From contig NW_020312128.1 in the NCBI RefSeq assembly GCF_002999335.1, positions 18,112 to 82,111 on the forward strand: a DNA stretch of 64,000 nucleotides, in the 5' to 3' direction. The translations under genes were made by a program, and so were the position numbers. The notes beneath the pieces were generated by a model. That model had not been told where the DNA came from, searched no databases, and worked only from the letters and a program-made list of their open reading frames with translations. The stretch comes from Cyclospora cayetanensis (taxonomy: Eukaryota; Apicomplexa; Conoidasida; Eucoccidiorida; Eimeriidae). This document shows positions 36,901 to 48,538 of the stretch, piece by piece; positions within the stretch are counted from its first letter, which is position 1; each line of letters starts with the position of its first letter.

Positions 36901-39900
36901 TCACTGGCCGTCAGCCGGCAGTTACCCATATATTCGGACGAAGGTTATCCATTTTTATAACCGTTTCTGATAATCGAAGCCCATGCTGACTTGACTGATA
37001 AATGGTACAAGGCTTTAACCAATTCACCTGTGAGGCCGTCCCTAGGTGCCAGGTGCGTAGCGCGCTCCAAGCACAGCGTTCCCGCAGCACATGGCCCGGT
37101 TGGTTCAGACAGCGCCTTGGTTGCACAATAACGGCCAGCAGGGCATGGAGTGCAGTCATGTTCCGACGTGGCTCCAGTCTCGTTCCTACAGTCATGCATA
37201 AGATACCAAGCTCACTGGAACAGTGATGCCTTCTCCTGGTTTCGACAGTGCAGCTACTACTTTGAAATATTTCACTTACCTGAGCGTTCCCACTGGGCAT
37301 GGTCTTGGTTCTGATATCCCAACGGGGCAGTACATCCCTTTTGGACACTCGACCGGTTCGAAGGTACCGAGTGTACAGAACTTACCCGCCGGGCACGGCA
37401 AGCAATCATTAGCGGATTTGCCTCCCGAATTAGGGTTATATGTTCTGTTCATACATTGCACGAGCAGGCAGAGAGTCCAAAACAAAAGCGTTTTTGGCGA
37501 AAGATGAGTACGCCATCCATCACTGCACAGCAATTACCACGTAATTAAGAGGTACCCACTGATATTTGCAGTTTTTCAGATATTGCATGGCTTCCCGCCT
37601 TCCTTCTCTTTTTGAAAGCAGGTTTATCGTGGCTTACTGGGAGGGACAGGCAACTTGATCAGGCTTGGAAGACCCAGGCGGACAAAAGTACCCCTGTCAG
37701 ATGACAGCAAGACGTAATTAGCGACCTTTGGAAGGTACAGACCGGATGTAGTGAACTCGGCGCAACAGCCTTGATGCTCTTAGTTGGCATTTACCTTTTG
37801 GCAAGAGCCACTGCCAGCGGCCGAAATAGTTCCTTCCTTTGCGTATGTACCAGCCTTTGAAATGATGCAATCAGACACTTTTTCTCGCCGTTCTAGGGGA
37901 TTAAATGTCCCTTCCGGGCATGGAGTTGCCTCCGCTGCTCCAGCAGGGCAGTAATGGCCCTTTGGGCAGGGCGAACTTTTTGAAAGGTCCACTGCAGCGA
38001 AGAAGACCTTATGTCGGAGTGGAAACTGTGTTCAGGGGTAGCAGCTCTAGGACTCACAAATAGCATACATTTTACTACTCCGGTATGTTTGCTTGCATCT
38101 GAAGCTGTTATATTGTGTCTGTTATCCCTTACCCCATCCTTCCTCGGTACAGAGCATTCCGGCACTGCAACGAAACGACTCTAGCATATCGTACGTCGTG
38201 ACATCAATAGGGCAGTATGACCCCTGAAGTAATAAAAACCATGCTCACAAACAGAATGTAGAAAGGTTTTTGTGCAGTTTAGAATTGTTGAACAAGTTCC
38301 ATTGGCACGTGAAGCACCAATGAGCGGTTTTTCCTACTTCCAGGCGACTAGACAGACTACCTACTCTAGGGCAATCCATGCAAATGCCATCTCCTTCTTT
38401 TGAGGTTTTCCCTGGCCCACACGGAGTTCTTGTGCCATTTGTACAGCTATATCCAGCAGGGCATCGCATGCACATAGACTTATGGCTGCCGGGTCCTGGA
38501 CCCTTGGTGCCGTAGCCGTCGCTGTAAGTCCCTACATAGAAGTGTCGAAGCAAACACCCAGAGCAGAGTAAATCACCACAAAATATGTTGTTCAAACGGA
38601 AAAGACGTCTAGCAGCTTTCTGAGTGCAGTATGCAGCTCCACCTTAAGTCTTTTAGAGTTTCAAAAACTCACTTTCAGGACAGTCCAAGGGCGTAGAAGA
38701 ACCTTGAGGGCAATACTTGCCAGTTGGACACGGTAGGCATTCCACGATATCCTATAGCCAGTGACACACCACACTCAGTTCATGGATTCATTTGATGGAT
38801 GATCGCGTGAAAGTGAGCATCCGTTCACAGGTAAAACACGCTTTGAAAACAGCTGAGAGCACTCACGATGGCCATTTCAGAAGGGTTGTAAGTGCCTCCA
38901 GGGCACGGATGATGATCTGGCGATTTCGTTCTCTTGGGACAGAAGGACCCCCTGGGGCATTTTATTTGACTCGTTGAGCCTTGTGGACAATAGTAGCCCG
39001 GCATGCATGAAATGCACTCTCCAGCATCCGCCAGTGAGGTAGAGGGGGAGTACGTGCCAGCGAGGCAAGGCCTTTGTTTACCTACTGCTGTGCCTGTAGT
39101 GCATATAAAAACACACTGTGCATACAGCAGTGTTTTGCAATGTGGAAAGAGCAGGAATGCTCACTGGGCTTGCGGTGATTCTAAAATATTGGGATCTGCC
39201 TCACCAGTGGGGCAGTAGTAACCTTTCGGGCAAACTTGAACTGTATTTGTTTCAGTATCGCACATCTGAAAAGTAGGAAAGATTCGTGTCATAAAGTAAG
39301 AGTGTTGGTTTTGCTTAAGCAAGTGCATTAAATATTCTTGTTGAAGCTAAGAAGCATACGGAAATCAGCCACTATTGTAATAAGTCACAGCAGACGGCCA
39401 TCGATTTGGAATTTGCGTGTGGGCTCTTCTGCATCGCAAGTTCTCTATTTCCCAGTTGGTGCAAGAACGAAGACGCCATGAGGACCTGTGCAATCTAAAT
39501 GATAATTGTGAGTGCTGCAATTTACTTTACAGCATTGTAGTACTGAGGGTAAGGTAATGCTGTCTCACCATTCGGGCAGGGCATGGTTCACAATGTAGCG
39601 CTGATGTACCAAGTTGGAACCTACTGAAGTATCCAATTGAGCAGCTGAGCCTCACTCCGCCCCAGCCGTATGGAATCAACCCGCTATTTCTGAGGGACGT
39701 AACATCAAAGCACACTAGGTAGCCACTACTTTCCCTCCATCCTCAGACGTGCCTGACTTTCCATGCCTGTTTTTGTCAAGGAGACACTTTAGAAATGTGT
39801 CACGCCGTAGTTCGTAAAAAACCAATACGAAATAGACGGTATACAATTGGTCGGCACTCACAGGGAGCGCAGTAGCCGGGCCCTGGGGAAGCAATCCCAT

Positions 39901-42900
39901 GCTGCCCATCAGCACGCAACGCACATAGGTGATACGCAGATTTGATCTCGAAACCTACCTTCGACGTAGTACCAGCGTCTCGGCAGTCTTAACTGGAACA
40001 AATCCTGGTGGGAACAAAATGCAAGCGTCCTGTGATGCCGCTCCGTCTGTTTTTGTGTATGTTCCTAGTGGGCACGGCAACGGCGGTTCAGTTGAAATGG
40101 GACAGTAGTACCCCGCAGGACATGTCATGCAAGCGGCGGGGTCAGTTGGAGCTGTGCAAAGGCAATGCACAAATATTAATGGTGTACGTTTGTAGAATAG
40201 TCAAAATATACCAAAAACAGTTGTGCCAAATCCTTGTAACATGCACAAGCAAATGGCCTCCCACCGAATGACTGGAACAAAGTGCGTAATACGAGCCCAG
40301 GGAGGAGGGTTGAAGCCCCAGAATGCGCACTGAAGTCGGTATCCGCTGACAACACCGTTCCTGGAGGACAGGTAATTTTGCCGGCTCCCCATCCTTGGCA
40401 AATCTCGCCATGAGCGCACACTTGCCATGCGGATGATCCGGGAGGGCAAATTGCACCGCGCGGACACGGAATAGCTTCTTGGACTGACTGCAAATTATCC
40501 TTCAGGGCGTAATAACCTGAATAGAATATACTACAGAGGTCAACAGCATACTTCAGGTTCAGCACGCGAAAATGCATGTGCCTTGGCATCCAAAAAAATC
40601 GCAACTCTAGGCACTGGATGTACGGAGAGCTGATTCGTAGTACAAGGGATGTACACGATATGAACGGCGACGTTGGGCAGAAATGCTAACCCTCATCTAG
40701 CAAAAGTGGTGCTGAAGCTCCCGGAGGGCAGATATAGCCCCTGGAACAAGTGAGACACTTTCCGCTTGCACAGTATCCTAGGGGTCCATACGGAAAACAG
40801 CCTGTTCCTTGGTAGTAACGACCTGGGGGGCATTCTGGCTCCGCTCGTGAGCGGATGCTGAATTGCGCACATTTATTGGATTCATCGTTTGCGGTTACAA
40901 AAGCAAGCGTTGCCTTTTTACGCACTGTCGAGCAATTGCTTGCGGTGCTGAACAATTTTTATGATTGGTAGAGAGCCTACTTTTCGCGGAGTTGCAAATC
41001 GTGGACGGTTGCAGCATCGTTTAAATGGGCCTTCGAGCATACGCCCTCTCCTTCTAGTGCAGTAAACCCAGGCTTACACGCTTGAGGTTCGTCGCCCTCG
41101 CAGCTAAAGTCTGGCATAGGAAGGCACAATGCGACGCTGCTTTGAAGAAACAAGGTCGCTTACACTGGACAAAAGGTTTCTCCGTTACCTTCTAAAGAGA
41201 GCAAATAGAAGCCATTGGGATTCCGGATTAAGTGACCACTTTTTTTGCGTACCTCTCGGACACGGCTTGCATATCTGCTGCCCTGGGGGCGCGAATTGGG
41301 TTGGCTTCTCACAAGCGAGCTGTTCCAGCGGGGTTGGGCAAGCAAAGTTTCGCGGACAAGGCTCACAGATTGACATTCCCTGAAGGTAGATACTGAAACT
41401 CTGCAGCTTAAGAACCTTCGCTTCCGCCGCATCACTCATGTAGGGTGGGCACCACAAGCAATAAGAAGTGGTCTGCCGAAATCGTCATTCGCTATTCTCT
41501 AAGCTCAAGGGCAGATAAGGGAGACTTGCTTGACATCTGGATAACTCGCCTCCTTCGAGTATTCACCAGGGTTGCAGGGCAAAAACAGCTGTGTTCCAGA
41601 ATGACCCAGACACTTGACACCGGCAGGACAGGGGGTGCACGATATCGAGCCAGCGTCACTGTATGTTCCTGAAGGACAGACCTGCAGCACCCAAACACAA
41701 CCCCCGATTACCGCCATGCATGTTCAGCTTAAGACAGGACTCAATACTTTTGCACCCTAGATTATTGGTATTAGTTTTAGCTGTGAATGGGGGTATCGAA
41801 CGAGTTCGCACTGAAGCTTTTAGCCCTCCTAATGCCCTGTTAAGACGGATTGTCGACTTTTGTATTGGTGTGGATGCGTACACTCATGTCTGAAAGCTTG
41901 GATGTGGGACAAAAACTTCCTTGAGGGCACCGAATACAGGATACAGAGCCTTGGAAGCTGTAGGTTCCTGTAGGGCACGGTTGCGGCTCCGCAAGACCGT
42001 GCACTGGGCAAAAAAAGCCTTCGGGGCAAACAATGCATGCACCACTTGCAGCATAGTGGCCTGCTGGGCAAGCTGTAGATTGCCGCGCTGCGCAAGGCGA
42101 GCCTGAAGCAAATTCCACAGACACAATAGCGGGACGCGTAAGCAGAGAATTCTGTCAAGAGTTTGTTAGCGGTACTAGGTTGTTGATTTGCAAGTAAAGC
42201 CTTCTGGCAGAACCTGTACCTATTGGACACAGATGGCATGTTGCTTCTCCTGCTTTAGACGTGGATCCCTGGGGGCACGGTTCTGCACTGCTGGAACCTT
42301 CCACGCAGAAATGCCCTTCGAGACACTGCAAGCATGCAGAGGTGCCTGGTAGTCTGCGACACACACAATGCATACACAGGCTACAATCTGGTCAGTTCAT
42401 GAAAAGAACGGTGCCCTTCTTTCCCTGCACAAAACTCCACTTGCGCCGCTACAGAATTGCCTAGTTTCGACAAGGCTGTGGGCGAAAGTCTCAGGTAGAG
42501 CGGATGAGCAAGACGTACCTGTAGGTTCCGGCAGGGCAGTGGGAGTAGCGAGACAGCTTGCATTGCTGGCCGGAGTAGCAGGGACACTGTGCTCTGTACG
42601 TACCATCTGCACAGTGCTGCTTGAAAATCAAAATAGCTAACCCGTAATCTCCGACTTCTTGGGATGCGTGGTTAGTGCCCGAATTGGAGGTAAAGCGGTT
42701 GTCTCCAGACTCGGTAATTACTTCACAAGTCTCCAGACTAGTTTGCTTTCCCGCTTCTGCGCATGAGCAGTAATCAGCACATTCAATAATGTCGAAAAAC
42801 TGTACAAAGATCGTCTCTTGCAGAAAGACACGGAATATATAAGTTGCCGCGATCATAATAAATTTTCCTTCTGCAATGTCCATTGGTGACTACGCTTGCA

Positions 42901-45900
42901 AGTAACGTCTGGAGAGGCAATAGCCACGCAACCTCGCTCAAGTGCTGTCCGCACCCCCATCATCTTTCGCCTTTAGACGGAAGACTGCTCCTTTTCTCCA
43001 TTGAAGCGGAGTCAGTGTAAAGCTGTTGCTGATGAGGGGTTCCAAGAGAGGCCCGCAGTTGAGTGTGACTGATACCGATTCAATTGGCTGTATTGAGAGA
43101 CTGAATGGAAGCGCCAGTGAATCCCCTGCCAAAACAGCCCTAGTTGTGTCATCCCACAGGACCTGAAAGCAACATAAGCACGCGGACAGGGGAGCAGCCT
43201 GCGATGAAACTGATCGCACGATACAATGGAGAAGGGAGCAAGCCCAGCGTTTCCTCTGTGTTGCAGAAGAAGTATTATTTATGACCGATTTCAGCGCTGA
43301 CCCTGCCGACTGCATCCTCGCCCACGAAGAAAATCAGTTCCTCCTTTTCAGAGGCTCTGGAAAGGACCGAGTGTCCCCGAAGAATATGCGTTATCACGAA
43401 CTTGCTGGGAACAACTCCTAACGAGGGCGACCCCGGCGCCATCTGTGATTTAGAACAGCATCTGTTGTATTTTGGCCATTTCCATGAAGTATTTGTTGTG
43501 CTATCTGGCGCGCCTGCTAGCGTGGTGTGTGTATTTGCTAGGTAGGTATAAACAAGGCAACTGACGAGAAAATGCGCTCATTAGGCCTGCTGGCAACTTA
43601 GGCCTCATGACAGTTTAGGAACTAAAGATATAACGCTATGCAGGTGATGGATGTGCACGAATTCGCAAGAAAGTAGACAGATCACTCACAATGGGGGCAG
43701 CAGGAAACGTGCTGTTGACACCAACCCGCACGCGCTGAGCAATGTTCCAATTCTCTGAATCAAATTCCATTGTCAACGGCTCTGCAGTAATGCCGACAGG
43801 GGCCTCCAGGGTAACGTCAATGGGCCCCTTGATTGGTGAAAAACCCAGAGACACATCGTAGAAAACCTGCAACCGCAAACGCTCTGTCTCACACATACTG
43901 TATTATAGTCCACAGCGGTGCAGGCGATACGCAGAGCACCTCTTGTGGCCGTTCTCATGCATCCTGCTCAAGTCCTACAGAAGCGGAGATGACTGCTTGC
44001 GACTTTGCAGTTGCCTACCACGTCCCCACGCCGGAGCAGCATTGGTTCCTCTTCAAACAAGAAGTGCAGTAGCTTTCTGTCATTGTCTAGGACTTTTACT
44101 GTAATGAATGGCTCGTCAACCCACTCAATCGCACCGGCATCCCACAACGGATCCTCGGATTTCGCTTGCAGGTGCACGCGGTAGTGCTGGATAAACAATC
44201 TCGACTCAGCGTCGGAGACATCTGCGCTGTATTGCAAAAGAGCGTCATCAACTGCCTTAGCGCAGGACACAAATTGCGAAGGAGGCCAGGAACAGTTCAT
44301 ACGCTACAGGTCGCAGGGGAATGCTGTAACAATGCCGACGAGGCATTGACAGCAAACAATCGATATCCGTAAAACTGGAGGAGATGCACTGAGGGTTGCT
44401 ACTCCTTTCCAACGTTTCTGTAATCTATTCGGTAGCATGTTCATGGTACTTCACGCCCACAAAGCTGAGTATGTGGCGGTATAGATCGGACTAGTAAACA
44501 GCACTTCCCGTGTTTCTTCATGCTAGGCATCTCCTACCTTGATTAGAATTTTCTGATTGCTTGGGCCGTCGGTAGGACTGAAATGCAGTGTTTCAGGTTC
44601 AATGGTGAGAGCTGGTGTCCGTCCAGCGCTGTGCATTGCTATGGATTCGATATGGGATACCTTCACAGTAACTGGGGCGGTTGGCCATCGTTGAACAAGG
44701 GTTTCAAGAGATACCGTCACGGAGCACTCGTCATCTCCTTCGTTGCTGCCCTCTACTAACAAATTGCATGCTGTGGTGATGACCAAAGACGTGTTCCATA
44801 CGCTGCTATGCGAAGAGCCTGTCACCCTTGTTGTGCAAGTGGTGCATTCAGCCTGTCAGCGCATCAGCAGCAAACCAAAATGCTGAAGAAATTAGGCATG
44901 CCCAATGCTTTTTTTCTCTTCCTGCTTGAGTAGTCGCAGCTAAGTATAATTTGAGCTTTTTCCCGTTAATAAGGCAGAAAAAAGTGTGGTTAGGCTATTG
45001 CTGGACCTGGAGAAGCAAAGGGGCTTCGGAACTCAAGAAGGCGATATCTTCAAAGACCGCAATGCCCGAACTTATATCTGATACGGCTGCAGTTGTGCCT
45101 AGGATTGCCGATGCCAAAGAATTACTTTCCCATAGGCTTAATCTGATGGTGTGCCTTTCAGGAACTGCGTTGCCATGGGCGTCGACGAGCTGTACTGTTA
45201 CTGAGAATGCCGCACCGGCACCGACATCTGCGGGGGGATGCTGTAGGAATACAAGTTCTGCAGGCTCTGATGCTTCCACTTTGAAGGGCTCACTAACCAC
45301 CTCGATGGGGCTCCCCGTTGTCGGAGAAAGGAGGACAAATTTCAACTGATGACCAACTCCAGCTGCCGCAATTACCAAATTTGGAAATGCCGCACGACCG
45401 TCGTTGAAAGGACGCGTCAATACCCCCATTACCGATGGCTCATCTACCGAGCCTGCAAGATACGAAAGACAGAACTGTGTCTTCGGAAAATTGCAAGCCT
45501 TGCTGCTTTAATTTCTAAAACGTTGGCAATGGAACGCGCCTCCACTTACGCGCTGCGGAGGCACTCAGCCTGCCTGGGAGCAAGTTCACGTGTACATGTC
45601 CAGCCAGGTCCACGATAACGTTGCCAAATATATCTGTAGCCTCGACGACAGGGTTTACGCTTAGCGGTGCTCCACTGTGGCTGTTGCCTGGCTGCTGTAT
45701 AAGGCGGAGGGAGAAGGGCTCTCCACAAACAACACGCACTGGCCGTGAGACAGCAGACAGGCAGCTGTCGCATGTGGCTTTTACCTTATAAAGCCCTGTC
45801 TTCAAGATGCGCCAGTTGCTCACGGACGCCGAACCTGCATCGTTCGACAGGTGATGCGTACAGAGCATGTTCGACTCTGTCGGAAAGACGTGCGGCTGCA

Positions 45901-47105
45901 AGCATAGTGAGTGTCTATTATTAGATTTCCATCTGGACAACGGGTGCTGTGACGAAGAGTTCAGCTGCTTGGTGCAAAAACCTGTTGCGCCTACGGAAGC
46001 ATCCAACCACTTCAGTGGAAAGGGTCAGCTGCATTGCGATAAATGCCTCAAATGGCATGGATGTGACCATATGACATCTGCGTTCATTGGCTCTCACATC
46101 GCCAAACTACTCATTGCTCCCATCGGTTACTGCCTGCTGACTAGCCATCAGTGAATCCACGGAATTTCAATTGACAGTGCTGCTCGTGAAACCGCCTTGA
46201 GGCATATTTAATATACAAGTAATGAGGGTCCTAGCCACTGTTCAGCTGACTCCTAGTCTATATGGTGCTCCGCTAAGTGTCTCAAGACGAGCAGCGCCGT
46301 AGAGGCCTGCTACCATAGTAATGGTGGTTGCCGCCTCCAACTTTTTCTCTGAGATTAGATATTTAGGTTGGCAAGCACGAAAATTCCGAGATTATGTTAA
46401 CGCGCTGCTACGTGCATATTGAGTTAGCCAGCTTGTATGCACTGAATAAAGCCCTATGTGCCGCGTGAACGATTCCTCGAGGCCGCTTGGAGCGAAGGCC
46501 TTTAGCTGCACAGCGCTTCGTAATTCTTCTCTTTGCTTACCTTCTTGGGCCATGACGAAGGTGCTGCCAGTAAATACTGAAGCGTCTGCTGGCTCTAGAA
46601 GCTCTGAGCCTTCATGGTTTTCGAGGGTAAAAACACTAAAGTACAATGCGTCATTGAAGGAGGTAAGCAGATTGCCGTCATTGTCATTTACTCTCAGGCT
46701 TGCGCCAAACGTTTCTCCTGCCGCGATTACGGGCTCGATGTTGCGAACAAAGTCAACGCTGCCTCTTACTGGGAGGCTCACTGTGCTATTTACGTCCCAT
46801 AAGCGCTCTAGTGCTACTTCTCCGGACTGTGGAGCTGCATCTGTTGCTTCCTGTTCGGAAAACTGAGTCGGCGGCTGTTCACGTGTTTCTTTTGCATCCG
46901 CCCCTTTGATTGTTGGCTTATTATTATTTGGATGCTGTTTTACATTTTGGAATTCTGCGGATAGTGGGGGAGCCTCGCGGATTTGCCCCCGGCCCTCCCC
47001 AACCTTCGGTGCCTCCTGATCAACCAGCTGCTGTTCAGCTGCAGAGGTTGTCACTAGTGCGAAGAGCAGAATACAGAAAAGAGATGTTTTGAGGCTGGAG
47101 GGCAT
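21958..47105 (-). CDS. Giant GCC2/GCC3 cysteine-rich modular membrane protein (CRMP-like)
   Basis: The gene starts at ATG 47105 with a signal peptide (residues 1 to about 23, core LFCILLFALVTT). The first eleven exons join in phase: 47105-46443, 45895-45550, 45452-45007, 44852-44538, 44303-44019, 43866-43690, 43442-43302, 43162-42955, 42870-42519, 42353-42220 and 42102-41882. Many short exons follow down to about 23230-22469 and 22426-21962. Order of modules: spacer, Ig-like and Calx-beta-like domains, a long run of CPxGxYC-type repeats, an NHL-like propeller, a discoidin-like domain, more cysteine repeats, EGF-like modules, a membrane-proximal domain, one transmembrane helix and a short basic segment. 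Family knowledge: GCC2/GCC3 repeats occur in apicomplexan cysteine repeat modular proteins, which in Toxoplasma act with partners in rhoptry discharge. This protein shows one C-terminal helix, whereas those are usually described with several, so orthology is not claimed. Splitting into two genes within the cysteine-rich region cannot be excluded, but no internal signal peptide was seen. The stop at 21958 overlaps a perfect donor. Confidence 0.83.
21962..23230 (-). other. Membrane-proximal region and transmembrane helix
   Basis: After an acceptor at about 23228 the chain has a cysteine cluster (ECGGGAIR, CQNFCGP, CSCNF), then about 200 residues of mixed alpha/beta sequence with paired cysteines (CLRCTPDG). 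A 42-nt intron (22468-22427) follows and then a second extracellular stretch. One hydrophobic segment, TIYVTFLILLVLVLAILLA (22098-22042), is followed by basic QVRLKYW, giving an outside-in orientation. Only about 27 further residues remain before the frame reaches TAA inside a GTAAGT donor. Confidence 0.75.
23570..28700 (-). other. Cysteine-rich GCC2/GCC3-type repeat region B
   Basis: A second long run of CPxGxYC repeats after the discoidin-like domain. Examples are CPAGNYC, CPQGYYC, CPPGKYCGSRG, CAEGYYCTEGS and CPAGHYC, with CPAGWHCPMGS, CPPGTYCPAGS, CPGGSFC and CPQGFYC closer to the membrane. Exons are compact and the pattern is denser than in region A (four to five repeats in the 24970-24560 block). 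A short intron-interrupted EGF-like stretch (CKCLGAN, then ACICKNGYEH) ends it near 23590. Confidence 0.78.
28821..29497 (-). other. Discoidin-like (F5/8 type C) domain in two exons
   Basis: The first half, near 29497-29240, reads WISQSTENLEHGLIIDLG and then FISEIRIISGG, matching the discoidin core (W, DLG, hydrophobic I-x-x-I strand). The second half, near 29000-28830, reads YLDLFSVASNEHSDYSM followed by TTKIMLVSPDAQVFISEIMV, matching the closing strand with a surface-exposed E. Discoidin domains bind glycans or phospholipids. It is flanked by cysteine repeats on both sides. Confidence 0.6.
29897..32234 (-). other. NHL-like beta-propeller inside the giant protein
   Basis: At least five repeats with the NHL pattern (P-x-G-[IL]-A/S-V, strand, LYVADxGNxRVR): FSQLTGIAVNHIRGELIVAE near 32100; KKPGGLAVSNDGNILYASLS near 31650; SEPWGLSLSLDGETLYVAQ near 31290; NSPYAVAVALDEKLYVADTG near 30940; and GSEGFSGDG followed by NTPTGVAVGE near 30200, continuing LYVLDSGNQRVRKVF near 30050. 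The last unit is the textbook form. Introns fall between the propeller blades. A cysteine repeat (CPEGTFSDSEGAS) resumes right after it. NHL propellers bind protein or glycan partners. Confidence 0.75.
32320..42870 (-). other. Cysteine-rich GCC2/GCC3-type repeat region A
   Basis: Across about 10.5 kb of minus-strand exons there are several dozen repeats of the pattern CPxGxYC, then 6-15 residues, then CPxGTY, then a variable acidic or glycine loop and CxxC. Examples are CPAGYYCPISTEPPLPCPLG, CPAGKYCQTEELEQPSGDC and CRAGYYCPEGSS. This is the ephrin-receptor-like GCC2_GCC3 module in which cysteines pair locally. Exons are 100-400 nt and typically hold one to four repeats, consistent with growth by exon duplication. 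The block between about 40955 and 40686 has a divergent unit (CFPYGPLGYC). Confidence 0.8.
42955..46443 (-). other. N-terminal Ig-like and Calx-beta-like domains of the giant protein
   Basis: Exons 1-8 of the giant gene. At least two units match a bacterial-type Ig/filamin-like pattern: a hydrophobic strand ending QxP, then a D-x-x-GN turn. Examples are PFSLRLIQQPG followed by EATDIFGNVIVD, and AELVFLQHPPADVGAGA followed by LVDAHGNAVPERHTI. A related first unit has SLRVNDNDGNLLTSF. Then come three units with the Calx-beta-like signature of a (T/H)F(S/T)P or equivalent strand, a W or equivalent, and a V-x-V strand ending in an acidic turn: ETLHFSPTDGPSNQKILIKV, MEFDSENWNIAQRVRV and FTLTPLQWRKGAVFRLKAKD. 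Such modules mediate adhesion or calcium-dependent packing in large surface proteins. The domain assignment is from pattern only. Confidence 0.6.
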
Positions 47106-48538
47106 TGTGCTGGGTGCCTGTATTAGGGAGGAGTGACCCTAGACACTCTGTCGCAGCACTCGCCGCGAAGACACCCTTTCATTCAAGCAGAGGAGCTCCA
47201 GAGAGGAAAGGTATGGTTGGGCAGCTGATTGGCCAGACAAGCAATGAAGTGGATCGTGTGAACAGAGACTGGTTAGAGGCAAAGTACGCGCCTTGGCAGT
47301 CTATAAAGGCTATGCCAAAATGCTTCTTTTATCCTCAGTTTGCCTCATTAAGTGAAATGTGGCGTACAAAACAGATATTTAAAATATTGGTTTTGAAGAA
47401 CACACAAAAAGAAGCTGGTCGCACTGTGGGGGGGCTGATGACCGCAGTAGTGCAGGGGAGACACCGGGGGCCCTTTTAGGCAGAGCCTCGTTGATCTCAA
47501 AGGCCTTTGGCTCCATAAGAGCTTCCGTAACCAAAATGACTCTACTATTTGCTTTAAATACTTGTAAGCGCAAAACTGGCGGCCTCATGATCATCTTGAC
47601 ACTGGACGACATTGAAGGGAACGGTGTGCGCATGGAGACACACTGCATCAGTGATCAGTTCGAACGCTTCCCCCTTTCGCTAAAAAACAACAAAACAGCG
47701 CCCAATATCAAAACGATACGGCGGCTATATGAGTAATATAATCAGCCTCCACTGATTGGATACAGCTTCGGTGTATGCGCCGCAATAGTGTCGGGCGACA
47801 GCTGTCAGTCCACCGCTTACAGAGAAACCATAGAAGATGGTTCCGCGACAACTGCGTACCTTTGCTTTGTGAGCACTGAGCGTCCACGCCTCTTTTTGGA
47901 GAGAAGAGCAGATGCAGGAATAGTTATTAGTATCTGCAGTGGCAAATACAAGCCCAGAGTGTTCACATTGATGCTATAATTGAATTGAATTCCCCGTGTA
48001 TTCATGACAATCAGAGATACAAGGCAAGACCGACAAAAAAAGTGCTGCTCTCACCATGCCCTACATGGACCCGTACTGGGCTTAGAAGAAGTGTCGAACA
48101 TTTGCTGCGCTACTCCTCGCGAGAGCAACGGCTCCTCCTCTTTGATACCTCAATTCTTCCCATAGGTTCTAGCTGGCTGCAGAACAGCTTGCAGTTGAAC
48201 AGAAGGCGCCTGAAGGGCCGAATCCCTTTCTTTTTATGGCCTATTTTGTTATTGTCTTTCACACTGGTTCCCCCAACAAGAGCCTGGAGGTGTAACTCCC
48301 ACTGTTGCCACCGGCTCCAATACATCATCGCCAGCTATGCTTATGATTGTCCCTTCAGAAACACACAAACCACAGGCTGCTTCAGCAATTGATCCAGCAC
48401 CATCAAAGGCTCCTTAGTGTTGCGGTGACAGACGCAATTTAGATCTCCTTGGCCAATTTTATTAGTCAAAGAGCAGCAGCATTAGTCCCAGTAGTGGTAG
48501 CAGTAACCTCTGGTGTCACTGCTTGGTTTCCCCTCAAA
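47106..48538. promoter_or_regulatory. Divergent intergenic region between giant gene and IFT139
   Basis: 1.4 kb separates the two divergent start codons (ATG 47105 minus, ATG 48539 plus), so promoters of both genes are expected here. No TATA-like or other defined element could be supported. Short frames on both strands show no family features. Confidence 0.5.
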
